9,850 bases of DNA. Origin: Actinomycetota bacterium. GTDB taxonomy: Bacteria; Actinomycetota; Thermoleophilia; Gaiellales; Gaiellaceae. The stretch is taken from positions 1-9,850 of the forward strand of contig JACDER010000029.1 of assembly GCA_013816275.1 (NCBI GenBank), read 5' to 3'. The translations under genes were made by a program, and so were the position numbers. Numbering within the stretch: position 1 is the first letter of the stretch; every line of letters starts with the position of its first letter. Positions 1 through 7,101 of the stretch are shown piece by piece. The notes beneath the pieces were generated by a model, which searched no databases, was not told the DNA's origin, and saw only the letters and a program-made list of their open reading frames with translations.

Positions 1-1198
1 CGATCGCGACCAGCTCCGGAGAGTCGGGTCCGATCTCGACCTCGGCCGCCGCCTGGGCGACCTCGGCGAAGACGGCATCCGCAACCGCCTCTCCCCCCAC
101 CGCCCACTCGACCGCGGCGAGGTACAGATCCGCGACCCGCTCGAGATCGTGCTCGGTGCGGACGTACTCGACCGCCGCGGCGCCCATCTCCCGCCGCAGA
201 CCCTCGTTCGCGGAGAGCTCCTCGAGCACGTCTGCGAGCACGTCGATCTCGCGCCCTCCGACCGGGATCCGGCGGGCGACGCCGTCCGGGAGCTCGGCGA
301 ACCAGCCCAGGTCGCTGACGACGAGCGGTTTGCCGAGCGCGAGCGCCTGGAGCGCGGCCGCGGACGTCTCCCCCATCGACGGCGCCCGGAGCGAGACGAT
401 CACGTCGCAGGCCGCCATCAACGCCCAGAGCCGCCGGTCGTCCACGTAGCCCTCACGCACGACGGCGTCCTCGAGGCCGAGCCCTTCGATGCGGCGCTCG
501 AGCTCGAAGCCCGGCGCCACCGCGCCGGCGAGAACGAGCTTCGCCTCCGGGCGGCTCTCGCGCACACGGGCGAAGGCGCGGAGGAGCTGGGGGATCCGCT
601 TGGCGGGATTGACGTGACCGAACGAGCCGAAGACGGGCGAGCCGGGAATGTCGGCGGCGGGCTCGTCGGGCACCGGCGCGGCGGCGAGCGGGATCCGCCA
701 GATCCGCCCGGCGTAGCCCTCGGCGCGGGCGCCCCTCTCGGTGTAGTGCGAGTGGACGATCAGCCCGGTGGCGTGGTCGAGGATCTCGCCCGCGAGCGGA
801 TACCGCTCCGGGATCGTCTCCCACGGCGCTTGGACGCGCCCCGCGGCGACGTCCTCGGCGAGCTGCCGGGCCTCGGCGCCGCCGTCGCGCTCCATGGCCG
901 CGATGTAGGCGCCGGCGTTGCCGCGGGCGAGGGTGAGGCCGGCGACCAGGTGGTGGAGGACGAGATCGTGCAGGACGACGACGCCGGGGCGGCGGCGGAG
1001 CGCGTCCACGATCCATCCGTGCGCCTCGGGATGGTTGCCGACGTGGTAGATGGCAATGTCCGTCCGGCCGATGCGCCGCGTACGCGGACGCGCCACCGCG
1101 ACGTCGAGCCGCTGCCGCAGTGCAGGAAGGAGCAAGGCGCTGTAGTCCGCGATCCCGGAGCGCTGCGGCGGCAAAGGTGAGTAGTAGGCGACCCTCAC
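1..1198 (-). CDS. GT4-like glycosyltransferase, C-terminus cut by the left edge
   Basis: This is probably a cytoplasmic glycosyltransferase of the GT-B fold that adds one sugar to a growing polysaccharide repeat unit; donor and acceptor cannot be told. Reading the minus strand from 1198 gives 399 codons with no stop before the edge. The start is GTG, whose bases overlap the TGA of the upstream glycosyltransferase by 4 bases (GTGA), implying coupled translation. The protein opens VRVAYYSPLPPQRSGIADYS, a typical N-terminus for this group. A C-terminal Rossmann half follows: GSFGHVNPAKR (191-201), KLVLAGAV (220-227), then SMGETSAAALQALALGKP (274-291) and VVSDLGWFAELPD. In the usual GT4 E-x7-E motif the first Glu is present (E277) but the second position is Ala (A285). 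From memory, a known subfamily with a GETS motif has the same change, so this need not mean loss of activity. The fold is confident; the specificity is unknown. Confidence 0.9.
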   Translation of the reverse strand, partial: MRVAYYSPLPPQRSGIADYSALLLPALRQRLDVAVARPRTRRIGRTDIAIYHVGNHPEAHGWIVDALRRRPGVVVLHDLVLHHLVAGLTLARGNAGAYIAAMERDGGAEARQLAEDVAAGRVQAPWETIPERYPLAGEILDHATGLIVHSHYTERGARAEGYAGRIWRIPLAAAPVPDEPAADIPGSPVFGSFGHVNPAKRIPQLLRAFARVRESRPEAKLVLAGAVAPGFELERRIEGLGLEDAVVREGYVDDRRLWALMAACDVIVSLRAPSMGETSAAALQALALGKPLVVSDLGWFAELPDGVARRIPVGGREIDVLADVLEELSANEGLRREMGAAAVEYVRTEHDLERVADLYLAAVEWAVGGEAVADAVFAEVAQAAAEVEIGPDSPELVAI

Positions 1199-2220
1199 GA
1201 GAGGATCCGCTCGATCGCGCGGTCCCAGGTGACCTCCTCGGCGAGCGCGTGGCCCGCGCGACCGAAGGAGCGCGCCTCATCGACGTGCTCACGGAGCCAC
1301 GCGCACGCCTCCGCGACCGCACCGGCGCGCGGCTCGCACACGATCCCCGTCTTGCGGTCGGTAACGACCTCGAGCGGCCCGCCCGCGTCGCTCGTCGTCA
1401 CCACGGGCTTGTCGGACATGAACGCCTCGAAGGGCACCATCCCGAAGTCCTCGTCGACAGGGGCGTAGAAGACGGCGAGGCAGCCGGCATAGAGATCGGC
1501 CAGCTCCGCCTCGCTGACGCGGCCCAGGAACCTGACCCGTCCGTCCAGGCTCCGCGCGCCGGCGAGCTCCTCCAGCCTGCCGCGATCGGGGCCCTCGCCG
1601 GCTACGACCACGGAGAGCGAGTCGTTCGCGGCCGCGGCCTCGAGCAGGAGGTCGACACGCTTGGCCCGGTCGAGCCGTCCGACCGAGAGGACGAAGTCAC
1701 CGTAGGCGTCGCAGCGGTAAGGAAGCTCCTGTGGCGGATGCGGCAGCACCTCGGCCACCAGGCCGGTGGACTTCTCGAGACGCTGCTGGTTGTTGCGTGA
1801 GGTCGTGAACAGCTTGCGGGCCTCACCGAGCACCCGGCGGTCGAGCGCGTGCACGGCGCGGCGGGTCGCGCGGTCCTCCGGCGATTCCGAGAACTGGCCC
1901 AGCTGCGTACGGTCGAGCTCGTACGCCTGGCGGAACTGGTGCAGGAGCCAGACGACCTTGTTCGGATGCCGGACGGCGTACGAGGGAAACTTGGTCGCGA
2001 CCACGAGGTCGATCGGACGGCCCTCCACCTCGGTCAGGTCGACGAGCCGCCACAGGAACGCCTGGGTGAGCACCCGCGTGCCCGGATACCACTTGTACGG
2101 GACGGTGACGAGCTCCGCCTCGTGGTCGCGCTTCCGCAGCTCGGCGACGAGATCCTCGACGAAGATCTCCGTGCCGCCGCGCGCGAACGGAACCTGGGCC
2201 GAGCAAACGGCGATTCTCAT
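1195..2220 (-). CDS. GT4 family glycosyltransferase
   Basis: A 341-residue cytoplasmic, retaining GT-B glycosyltransferase (GT4, glycosyl transferases group 1), likely using a nucleotide sugar to extend a lipid-linked glycan. The N-terminal acceptor half has the glycine loop ARGGTEIF (13-20). The C-terminal donor half begins near VLSVGRLDRAKRVDLLLEA (177-195), where the Arg/Lys pair typical of phosphate binding is seen. It continues with VVVAGEGPDRGRLEEL and the full E-x7-E motif DEDFGMVPFEAF (E257, E265), then the usual KPVVTTSDAGGPLEVV. Length is a little short of typical GT4 enzymes (about 350-400 residues) but both halves are complete. The ATG start overlaps the TGA of the methyltransferase gene by 4 bases (ATGA), and its own stop overlaps the next gene's GTG. 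No clear Shine-Dalgarno precedes it, which fits translational coupling. Sugar specificity cannot be read from sequence. Confidence 0.93.
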   Translation of the reverse strand: MRIAVCSAQVPFARGGTEIFVEDLVAELRKRDHEAELVTVPYKWYPGTRVLTQAFLWRLVDLTEVEGRPIDLVVATKFPSYAVRHPNKVVWLLHQFRQAYELDRTQLGQFSESPEDRATRRAVHALDRRVLGEARKLFTTSRNNQQRLEKSTGLVAEVLPHPPQELPYRCDAYGDFVLSVGRLDRAKRVDLLLEAAAANDSLSVVVAGEGPDRGRLEELAGARSLDGRVRFLGRVSEAELADLYAGCLAVFYAPVDEDFGMVPFEAFMSDKPVVTTSDAGGPLEVVTDRKTGIVCEPRAGAVAEACAWLREHVDEARSFGRAGHALAEEVTWDRAIERILS

Positions 2221-3458
2221 CGGCGCGCGACGATCGCGTAGTCGAGCGGAGCGAACAGGAGCTCGTTCAGCCGGGACACGTTCGCGGCCAGGACCGGGTC
2301 GGCCGGCACCGTCAGTCGCTCCTCCGGCTCGTTCAGGAAGCGCTTCTCGACCGTGGTGAATCCCGCCTGGCGGGCGAGCAGCTCGAGCGTCTCGGGGACG
2401 AGCGGCTGCGCATGCGTGAGGTCGGCGAAGTAGTTGCGGAGCGCGAGCGGCGAGAGCGGGTTGATCGTCTCCGCGACGAGCACGCCGCCGGGGCGAAGCT
2501 TCGCCGCCGCCAGCTCAAGGAGACGGACCAGCGCCGGCGGAGGCAGATGCTCGAGCAGCTGGGCGGCGAACACGCCTCCGAGCGAGCCGTCCTCGAGCGA
2601 CTCGAGCGTCGCGAGCGCATCGCCCTGCTCGACCTCGAGGCCCTCGCCGCGGGCATAGGCGACCATGTCCGCATCGGCGTCGACGCCGCGCACCTTGACC
2701 CCCGCCTCGACGAGGAGAGCGACGAACTCGCCCTTGCCGCAGCCGAGATCGAGCACCGGCCCCGAGTCCCGGAAATCGCCGACGTACGCACGCTGCCGCT
2801 CGCGGATCTCGGCGGTGTCGCCGCGCATGCGCGACTCGAAGGCGAAGTAGTCCGGGATCGCGTTGGCTCCAGGCTGGACGGCGACCGTCGCCGGGCCGCT
2901 CTCCTGCCGGCGCCTCTCGAGCCGGAGCATTCGCTCCTCGATCTCCGCGAGCAGCCGGCGCCGCTCGTTGAGCGCCGCCTCGAGCTCCGCCGTTTGGGAC
3001 TCACGCGCGGCCGCCTCGCTCTCGATCCGCCCCTCCAGGCCCGCCTGCAGCTCGTCGTGGCCGGATCGCCGATCCTCGAGCTCATGGGCAAGCGCCGCCC
3101 GCAGCCCGTCGTTCTCCGAGCTCAATTGGTCGGTCAGGCGGAGCAGCGCAGCGTTGAACGAGCGCTGCTCGGCCGCAAACGGACCGACGTACCAGCTCAT
3201 GAGCTTGCGCAGGACTCGCTTGACCGGATAGACGAGCGTTCCGCGGATGCCGGGACGGCGAACGATCGGCCGGTCTACAGCGACCGACCAGCGCGCCTCC
3301 GCGTCGCTGCGGGCATCCCTCGGTGTCTCCGCCCTCGCAGCCGCCGGACGGCTGGAGTTTCCGCCCCTGACCTCTTGCTTCAGGCGCTCGAGATGGGCAG
3401 AGGCGTCAACCGAAGAAATCCCTGCAGCTGCGGAGGTTTTGTCGACCCCGGCAGGCAT
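2217..3458 (-). CDS. Coiled-coil class I SAM-dependent methyltransferase
   Basis: A 413-residue protein, first gene of a three-gene minus-strand operon with two glycosyltransferases. Residues 1-75 are polar and low in complexity, probably disordered. Residues 80-105 (VKRVLRKLMSWYVGPF, then a FNAALLRL stretch) form a basic and aromatic segment that might touch membrane or a partner. Residues about 105-187 are rich in Glu, Arg, Leu and Ala and look like a long coiled coil. The catalytic domain is residues 200-380. It has motif I LDLGCGKGEF (236-245), an acidic end of strand 2 (VRGVDADADM), the post-motif stretch QGDALATLESL, and GGVFAAQLLEHL followed by LRPGGVLVAET. This is the Methyltransf_11/23 type of fold. 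Neighbours suggest a glycan O-methylation, perhaps of a terminal sugar. The coiled coil plus methyltransferase layout recalls WbdD-type chain terminators, but no kinase domain is present, so that is only an analogy. It could instead methylate a sugar nucleotide or lipid-linked intermediate. Confidence 0.88.
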   Translation of the reverse strand: MPAGVDKTSAAAGISSVDASAHLERLKQEVRGGNSSRPAAARAETPRDARSDAEARWSVAVDRPIVRRPGIRGTLVYPVKRVLRKLMSWYVGPFAAEQRSFNAALLRLTDQLSSENDGLRAALAHELEDRRSGHDELQAGLEGRIESEAAARESQTAELEAALNERRRLLAEIEERMLRLERRRQESGPATVAVQPGANAIPDYFAFESRMRGDTAEIRERQRAYVGDFRDSGPVLDLGCGKGEFVALLVEAGVKVRGVDADADMVAYARGEGLEVEQGDALATLESLEDGSLGGVFAAQLLEHLPPPALVRLLELAAAKLRPGGVLVAETINPLSPLALRNYFADLTHAQPLVPETLELLARQAGFTTVEKRFLNEPEERLTVPADPVLAANVSRLNELLFAPLDYAIVARR

Positions 3459-3499
3459 CGCAGCATTGTACGTGCACCTGCGAGCTAGGCTTCGCGGCG
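3459..3499. promoter_or_regulatory. Compact divergent promoter region; candidate leaderless promoter for the methyltransferase operon
   Basis: Only 41 bases separate two divergent start codons (ATG at 3458 on minus, ATG at 3500 on plus), so promoters for both operons must lie here or inside the coding starts. On the minus strand, TACAAT (plus-strand 3465-3470) matches the -10 consensus TATAAT at five of six positions. Six bases lie between it and the ATG, so transcription would begin at about the A of the start codon, giving a leaderless mRNA; these are common in actinobacteria. I see no convincing -35 element at 17-18 bases. On the plus strand, TAGGCT (3486-3491) ends 8 bases before the ATG and fits only the loose TAnnnT pattern. 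No strong Shine-Dalgarno is visible on either side, which supports leaderless starts. The minus-strand call is moderate and the plus-strand call weak. Confidence 0.45.
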
Positions 3500-4639
3500 A
3501 TGGGCGACCGGGACTCCGTTTGGAGCGAGAGCGGACTGGCCGACCTCCGGCAGGAGTTCGAGTCGGTTTACGGCGGCCGGACGGTGCTCGTCACCGGCGC
3601 CGACGGGTTCATGGGCTCGCACCTGACGGAAGCGCTCGTGCTGCTCGGAGCGCGCGTCCATGCATTCGTCCGCGCGACCTCCAGCGGCGCGCTCAACAAC
3701 ATCGGGCACCTGCGCCGCGAGGTCAAGGTGCACTTCGCCGACCTGACCGACCGCACCTCGGTCGACTACCTGATCCGCGAACTGGCCAAGGAGGATGACC
3801 GGCCGTTCATCTTCCATCTCGGCGCGCAGGCCCATGTCGGCGAGTCCTGGCATCGCCCGTACGAGACGGTGATGGCCAACATGGTCGGAACGCTGAACCT
3901 CCTCCAGTCGATCGTCGACTACGGGCTCGAGCTCGAGAAGTTCGACACCGCCGGCACGTCGGAGGAGTACGGGAACGTGCGCGAGCCCGTCCGGCACCAC
4001 CACGACTTCGACGATGCCGGAGGCCTGATCCTGCACGAGCGTTCACCGCTCAATCCGAAGTCGATCTACGCCACCAGCAAGGTCGCGGCCGACTTCCTGA
4101 CCATGAACTACCACGACGCCTTCGGCATCCCCGCGCTGGTTACGCGAATGTTCAACAACTACGGCCCGCGCCAGAACCCCCGCTTCGTGACCGGGACGAT
4201 CATCACCCAGGCACTCGAGCGCGAGCGCGTCGAGCTCGGCCAGCTCGAGCCGTTGCGCGACTTCTGCTTCTGCTCCGACGGCGTGCGCGGCCACCTGACC
4301 GTCACCGCACACGGAGTCCCCGGAGACGTCTATGTCTACGGCCAGGGGTCGAACATCTCGATGCGCGACTGGGCCGAGCTGATCCTGCGGGTAGGCGAGG
4401 AAGAGGGCTACTGGGCCGGGCGCGAGCTCGTCAGCGTGCCCGAGCGCTTCCGGCCGGGCGTGAGCGAGGTCATGGCTCTGCGGGTCGGGTACGAGAAGCT
4501 TCAGCGTGAGACCGGCTGGGAGCCGAAGGTGTCCTGGGAGGAGGGGGTCTCCAGGACGATCGCCTGGTACGCGGCCAACCGCGAGCGGTGGATGGGCCGC
4601 GTCGACTGGTTCCAGACCGAGCGCGAACTCGCGAAATGA
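3500..4639 (+). CDS. GDP-mannose 4,6-dehydratase-like SDR (NAD-dependent sugar nucleotide dehydratase)
   Basis: A 379-residue extended short-chain dehydrogenase that probably converts a nucleotide hexose, most likely GDP-mannose, to its 4-keto-6-deoxy form in the cytoplasm. A 25-residue leader precedes the Rossmann motif TGADGFMG (G33, G36, G39). The catalytic signature is TSEEYG (153-158) with Y190-x3-K194 in IYATSK. Support for the GDP-mannose class is the stretch [17 protein letters not shown] (218-234), where FVT matches the class, and [20 protein letters not shown] (245-264), which aligns with the LGNLDA-RDWGHAKDYV region of Gmd. It departs from textbook Gmd in that region and in its cofactor loop (VRATSSG, 57-63), so another nucleotide sugar is possible. 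The next gene overlaps by 4 bases and resembles GDP-fucose synthase, which strengthens the GDP-mannose reading. Start: ATG just downstream of the divergent region; no strong ribosome binding site. Confidence 0.85.
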   Translation: MGDRDSVWSESGLADLRQEFESVYGGRTVLVTGADGFMGSHLTEALVLLGARVHAFVRATSSGALNNIGHLRREVKVHFADLTDRTSVDYLIRELAKEDDRPFIFHLGAQAHVGESWHRPYETVMANMVGTLNLLQSIVDYGLELEKFDTAGTSEEYGNVREPVRHHHDFDDAGGLILHERSPLNPKSIYATSKVAADFLTMNYHDAFGIPALVTRMFNNYGPRQNPRFVTGTIITQALERERVELGQLEPLRDFCFCSDGVRGHLTVTAHGVPGDVYVYGQGSNISMRDWAELILRVGEEEGYWAGRELVSVPERFRPGVSEVMALRVGYEKLQRETGWEPKVSWEEGVSRTIAWYAANRERWMGRVDWFQTERELAK

Positions 4640-5559
4640 ACGTCCTGCTCACCGGCGGGGGCGGCTTCCTGGGCTCACACCTGGTCGAGCGGATCCGGGC
4701 TGACGGCGTCGAGCCGTTCGTCGCGCGCCGGGCTGACTACGACCTCGTCCGCAGCGAGGACACCGTGCGCCTCTTCGCCGACTCCGACCCCGGCGTCGTC
4801 ATCCATCTGGCCGCAGAGGTGGGAGGGATCGGCGCCAACCGGGCCCAGGGAGGGCGCTACTGGTACGCGAACACGATGATGGGGGCGAACGTCCTCGAGC
4901 AGAGCCGCGTGCACGGGGTCGAGAAGCTGGTCGTGGTCGGGACGATCTGCTCGTACCCGAAGCTGGCGCCGCTGCCGTTCCGCGAGGAGAGCCTCTGGGA
5001 CGGCTTTCCGGAGGAGACCAACGCGCCCTACGGCGTAGCGAAGAAGTCGCTGCTCGTCGGGGGCCGAGCCTACCGCGAGCAATACGGCCTGAACACGATC
5101 CACCTGCTCCAGGTCAACCTGTACGGGCCGGGCGACGACTTCGACCTCGAGCGCTCGCACGTGATTCCCGCGCTCATCCGCAAGATGCTCGAGTCGGAGG
5201 GCGAGGTCGTGCTCTGGGGGGACGGAACGCCGACCCGCGAGTTCCTGTACGTCGAGGACGCCGCCGAGGGCATCTGGCTCGCGGCCCAGCGCTACGACGG
5301 CGCGGATCCTGTGAACCTCGGCAGCGGAGACGAGATCTCCATCCGCGAGGTGGCCGAGCTCGTCGCCGACGTCACCGGCTTCGAGGGCGAGATCGTGTGG
5401 GACACCGCGAAGCCGAACGGCCAGCCCCGGCGCCGGCTCGACGTCTCGCGCGCGGAGGAGCGATTCGGCTTTCGCGCGAAGACGCCCCTTCGCGAAGGCC
5501 TCGAGCGGACGGTCGCCTGGTATCGGGATACGGCGCTAGTAGGCGCCCCTTCTGGCTAG
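4636..5559 (+). CDS. fcl: GDP-L-fucose synthase-like epimerase/reductase
   Basis: A 307-residue SDR enzyme of the GDP-L-fucose synthase (Fcl/WcaG) family. Known members epimerise C3 and C5 of GDP-4-keto-6-deoxymannose and reduce C4 with NADPH. The start is the ATG at 4636, inside the preceding gene's stop (ATGA overlap). A longer in-frame reading from 4588 would put 16 extra residues before [13 protein letters not shown], which is itself the expected N-terminus. Motifs: GGGGFLG (7-13), [14 protein letters not shown] (57-70), GTICSYPKL (102-110), the catalytic pair Y132 and K136 in PYGVAKK, and [20 protein letters not shown] (161-180) with the family histidine H175. The position of E. coli Ser107 is Thr (T103), while the neighbouring Cys (C105) is kept. 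[19 protein letters not shown] (194-212) and the C-terminal [15 protein letters not shown] are family hallmarks. A related product such as GDP-6-deoxytalose cannot be excluded. Its 3' end overlaps the convergent sugar transferase gene by 24 bases. Confidence 0.88.
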   Translation: MNVLLTGGGGFLGSHLVERIRADGVEPFVARRADYDLVRSEDTVRLFADSDPGVVIHLAAEVGGIGANRAQGGRYWYANTMMGANVLEQSRVHGVEKLVVVGTICSYPKLAPLPFREESLWDGFPEETNAPYGVAKKSLLVGGRAYREQYGLNTIHLLQVNLYGPGDDFDLERSHVIPALIRKMLESEGEVVLWGDGTPTREFLYVEDAAEGIWLAAQRYDGADPVNLGSGDEISIREVAELVADVTGFEGEIVWDTAKPNGQPRRRLDVSRAEERFGFRAKTPLREGLERTVAWYRDTALVGAPSG

Positions 5560-7071
5560 CACGGCCGGGACCGTCTTCGCCAGAATCGAGATGTCCAGCC
5601 AGAGCGACCAGTTCTCGATGTAGTAGAAGTCGAGCCGCACGAGGTCGTCGAACCCGAGCGAAGATCGTCCCGAGATCTGCCACAACCCCGTCATGCCGGG
5701 AAGGACGAGGTCGCGCTTGCGATGCCACTCCTCGAGCTGGCTGTAGTCCCTGATCCGAAGGGGCCGAGGGCCGACGAGGCTCATCTCGCCACGGAGGACG
5801 TTCAGAACCTGGGGAATCTCGTCTAGTGACAGCCTCCGGAGGAGGGCGCCCACGGTCGTCACGCGCGGGTCGTCGCGGATCTTGAACAGCGGGCCGTCCG
5901 CCTCGTTCGAGGCCTCCAGCCCCGCCTGCTGCTCGTCGGCTCCGGCGATCATCGTCCGGAACTTGAGCATCGTGAACTCGCGGTGGCGCAACCCGACGCG
6001 CCGGTCACGGTAGAACACAGGCCCTGAAGAGCTCACCTTGATCGCAGCGGCGATCGCGAGCCAGAGAGGCAGGCCGAGGACGACGGCGGTCACGCTCGTG
6101 ACGAGGTCGAACGAGCGCTTCACCAGCCAGTCCGCTCCGGCGAGGATCGGAGGCCGCAGCTCGAAGAGCGGGACGCCCTGCCCCGGTATGTACTCGGCCC
6201 GCTGGAGCAGCAGCTCCGTCGTCTTCGGGGCCACCCGCACCTTCACCCCGCGGCGATGAGCAGCCTCGGCGAGGTCCATCAGCTCTTCCTCGCTCAGGCC
6301 CTGGTCGGCGACGATCAGCTCGCCCACGGCGTTGCTGTCGAGCAGGCGAGGAAGGTCGGCGAAGCTCCCCAGAACGGGAAGGGACCCCGAAACCTCATTC
6401 GAGCTCGAGACGACTCCGAGGAAGTCGTAGTCGATCCCTCCCCGGCGCGAACCGAGCGCCGCATGGAGCTCCTCGAGCGTATTCCGCCTGCCGGCGAGCA
6501 CGACCCGGCGACGCACTCCTGACGCACGGAGCAGGTCGGCGGAGATCGCGTCATAGCTCGCGCGCAGCAGCCCGATCAGGACGATCGAGAGCACGAGCGC
6601 GGTCGGGAAGAAGCCGAACGTCCGGAACTCGAGCTTCCCCACCCCCACACCGAAGGCGACCGTGATCACCAGCACGGCCGTGAGCGCCGAGACGACCCGC
6701 CCGAAGCCGGCGCGGCGCTCGCGCGGAGCGTAGAGGCCGGCCTCCCAGAAGACGAGGACCGCGACGACCGCGATGAACGGCAGCCAGTCGGTGACCTGGC
6801 GCCACAGCACTCCCCAGAGCGGCGGACTGTTCCCCCGGTAGAGGTCGCGCAGGACGAGCGCCGCATAGATGCCGAAGGCCAGCCCGGCCAGGTCGATCAG
6901 CACCAGGGTCGAAATGCTCGCCAGCCGGCGAACGAAGGATCTGACGGGGCTCCGCGCGAGCAGATACAGGTGAGCGAAACGGATGTCTCGCGTCTCCAGC
7001 CGGCTGGGCACGGCAGCGGAGCCGGAGCCTTCGGTGGGAGCAGGCACGGGTTTGGTCTCCAGGCCGCTCAC
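5536..7071 (-). CDS. Polyprenyl-phosphate sugar-phosphate transferase (initiating glycosyltransferase, WbaP/WcaJ type)
   Basis: A 511-residue membrane enzyme that starts glycan repeat-unit synthesis by moving a hexose-1-phosphate from a UDP-sugar to undecaprenyl phosphate. Four hydrophobic segments lie near residues 52-75, 96-113, 126-146 and 152-170. A CoA-binding-like Rossmann domain follows ([17 protein letters not shown], about 187-260). A membrane re-entrant or transmembrane segment lies near 318-345, leading into the catalytic bacterial sugar transferase domain. That domain shows [20 protein letters not shown] (350-360), FTMLKFRTM (366-374), the Asp-Glu catalytic dyad D417-E418 in [19 protein letters not shown] (430-438) and GLWQISGRS (462-470). 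The order matches the polytopic WbaP/WcaJ architecture and length is normal. Start: GTG at 7071, just upstream of Ser-Gly-Leu; in-frame GTGs at codons 9 and 21 are alternatives. It lies 30 bases after the hydrolase gene, as the last gene of its operon. Sugar specificity is not readable. Confidence 0.94.
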   Translation of the reverse strand: MSGLETKPVPAPTEGSGSAAVPSRLETRDIRFAHLYLLARSPVRSFVRRLASISTLVLIDLAGLAFGIYAALVLRDLYRGNSPPLWGVLWRQVTDWLPFIAVVAVLVFWEAGLYAPRERRAGFGRVVSALTAVLVITVAFGVGVGKLEFRTFGFFPTALVLSIVLIGLLRASYDAISADLLRASGVRRRVVLAGRRNTLEELHAALGSRRGGIDYDFLGVVSSSNEVSGSLPVLGSFADLPRLLDSNAVGELIVADQGLSEEELMDLAEAAHRRGVKVRVAPKTTELLLQRAEYIPGQGVPLFELRPPILAGADWLVKRSFDLVTSVTAVVLGLPLWLAIAAAIKVSSSGPVFYRDRRVGLRHREFTMLKFRTMIAGADEQQAGLEASNEADGPLFKIRDDPRVTTVGALLRRLSLDEIPQVLNVLRGEMSLVGPRPLRIRDYSQLEEWHRKRDLVLPGMTGLWQISGRSSLGFDDLVRLDFYYIENWSLWLDISILAKTVPAVLARRGAY

Positions 7072-7101
7072 GGCTCGCGTCAGTGTATTCGCGCCGCGGT
7101 T
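7072..7101 (-). promoter_or_regulatory. Short intergenic gap with a weak -10-like box
   Basis: This is the only gap inside the minus-strand operon. On the minus strand it contains TACACT (plus-strand 7082-7087), a TAnnnT match ending 10 bases before the GTG of the sugar transferase. No -35 or Shine-Dalgarno stands out. It could be an internal promoter, but a six-base match in such a short gap is weak evidence. Confidence 0.2.

Noticed and set aside
149..1180. Long plus-strand open frame of 343 codons opposite the left-edge glycosyltransferase
   Set aside because: The translation is rich in Arg, Gly, Glu and Pro with no recognisable domain, while the minus strand here encodes a clear GT4-like protein. 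High GC makes such shadow frames common.
453..1322. Minus-strand open frame of 289 codons in another phase, spanning the junction of the two glycosyltransferases
   Set aside because: It is extremely Arg-rich and low in complexity, crosses two well-supported genes and shows no motif.
2412..3488. Plus-strand open frame of 358 codons opposite the methyltransferase
   Set aside because: It is the antisense shadow of a gene with clear SAM-binding motifs; its own sequence shows no domain and would run through the divergent promoter region.
3925..4260. Dense CTCGAG and GAGCTC hexamers here and across the window, resembling a repeated site
   Set aside because: They fall where Glu-Leu-Glu runs are encoded with GAG and CTC, the preferred codons; spacing is irregular and they lie within coding sequence.
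4588..4635. A 16-residue N-terminal extension of the fucose synthase-like protein
   Set aside because: It lies wholly inside the upstream dehydratase gene, has no homology-like character, and the ATG at 4636 gives both the ATGA overlap and the expected N-terminus.
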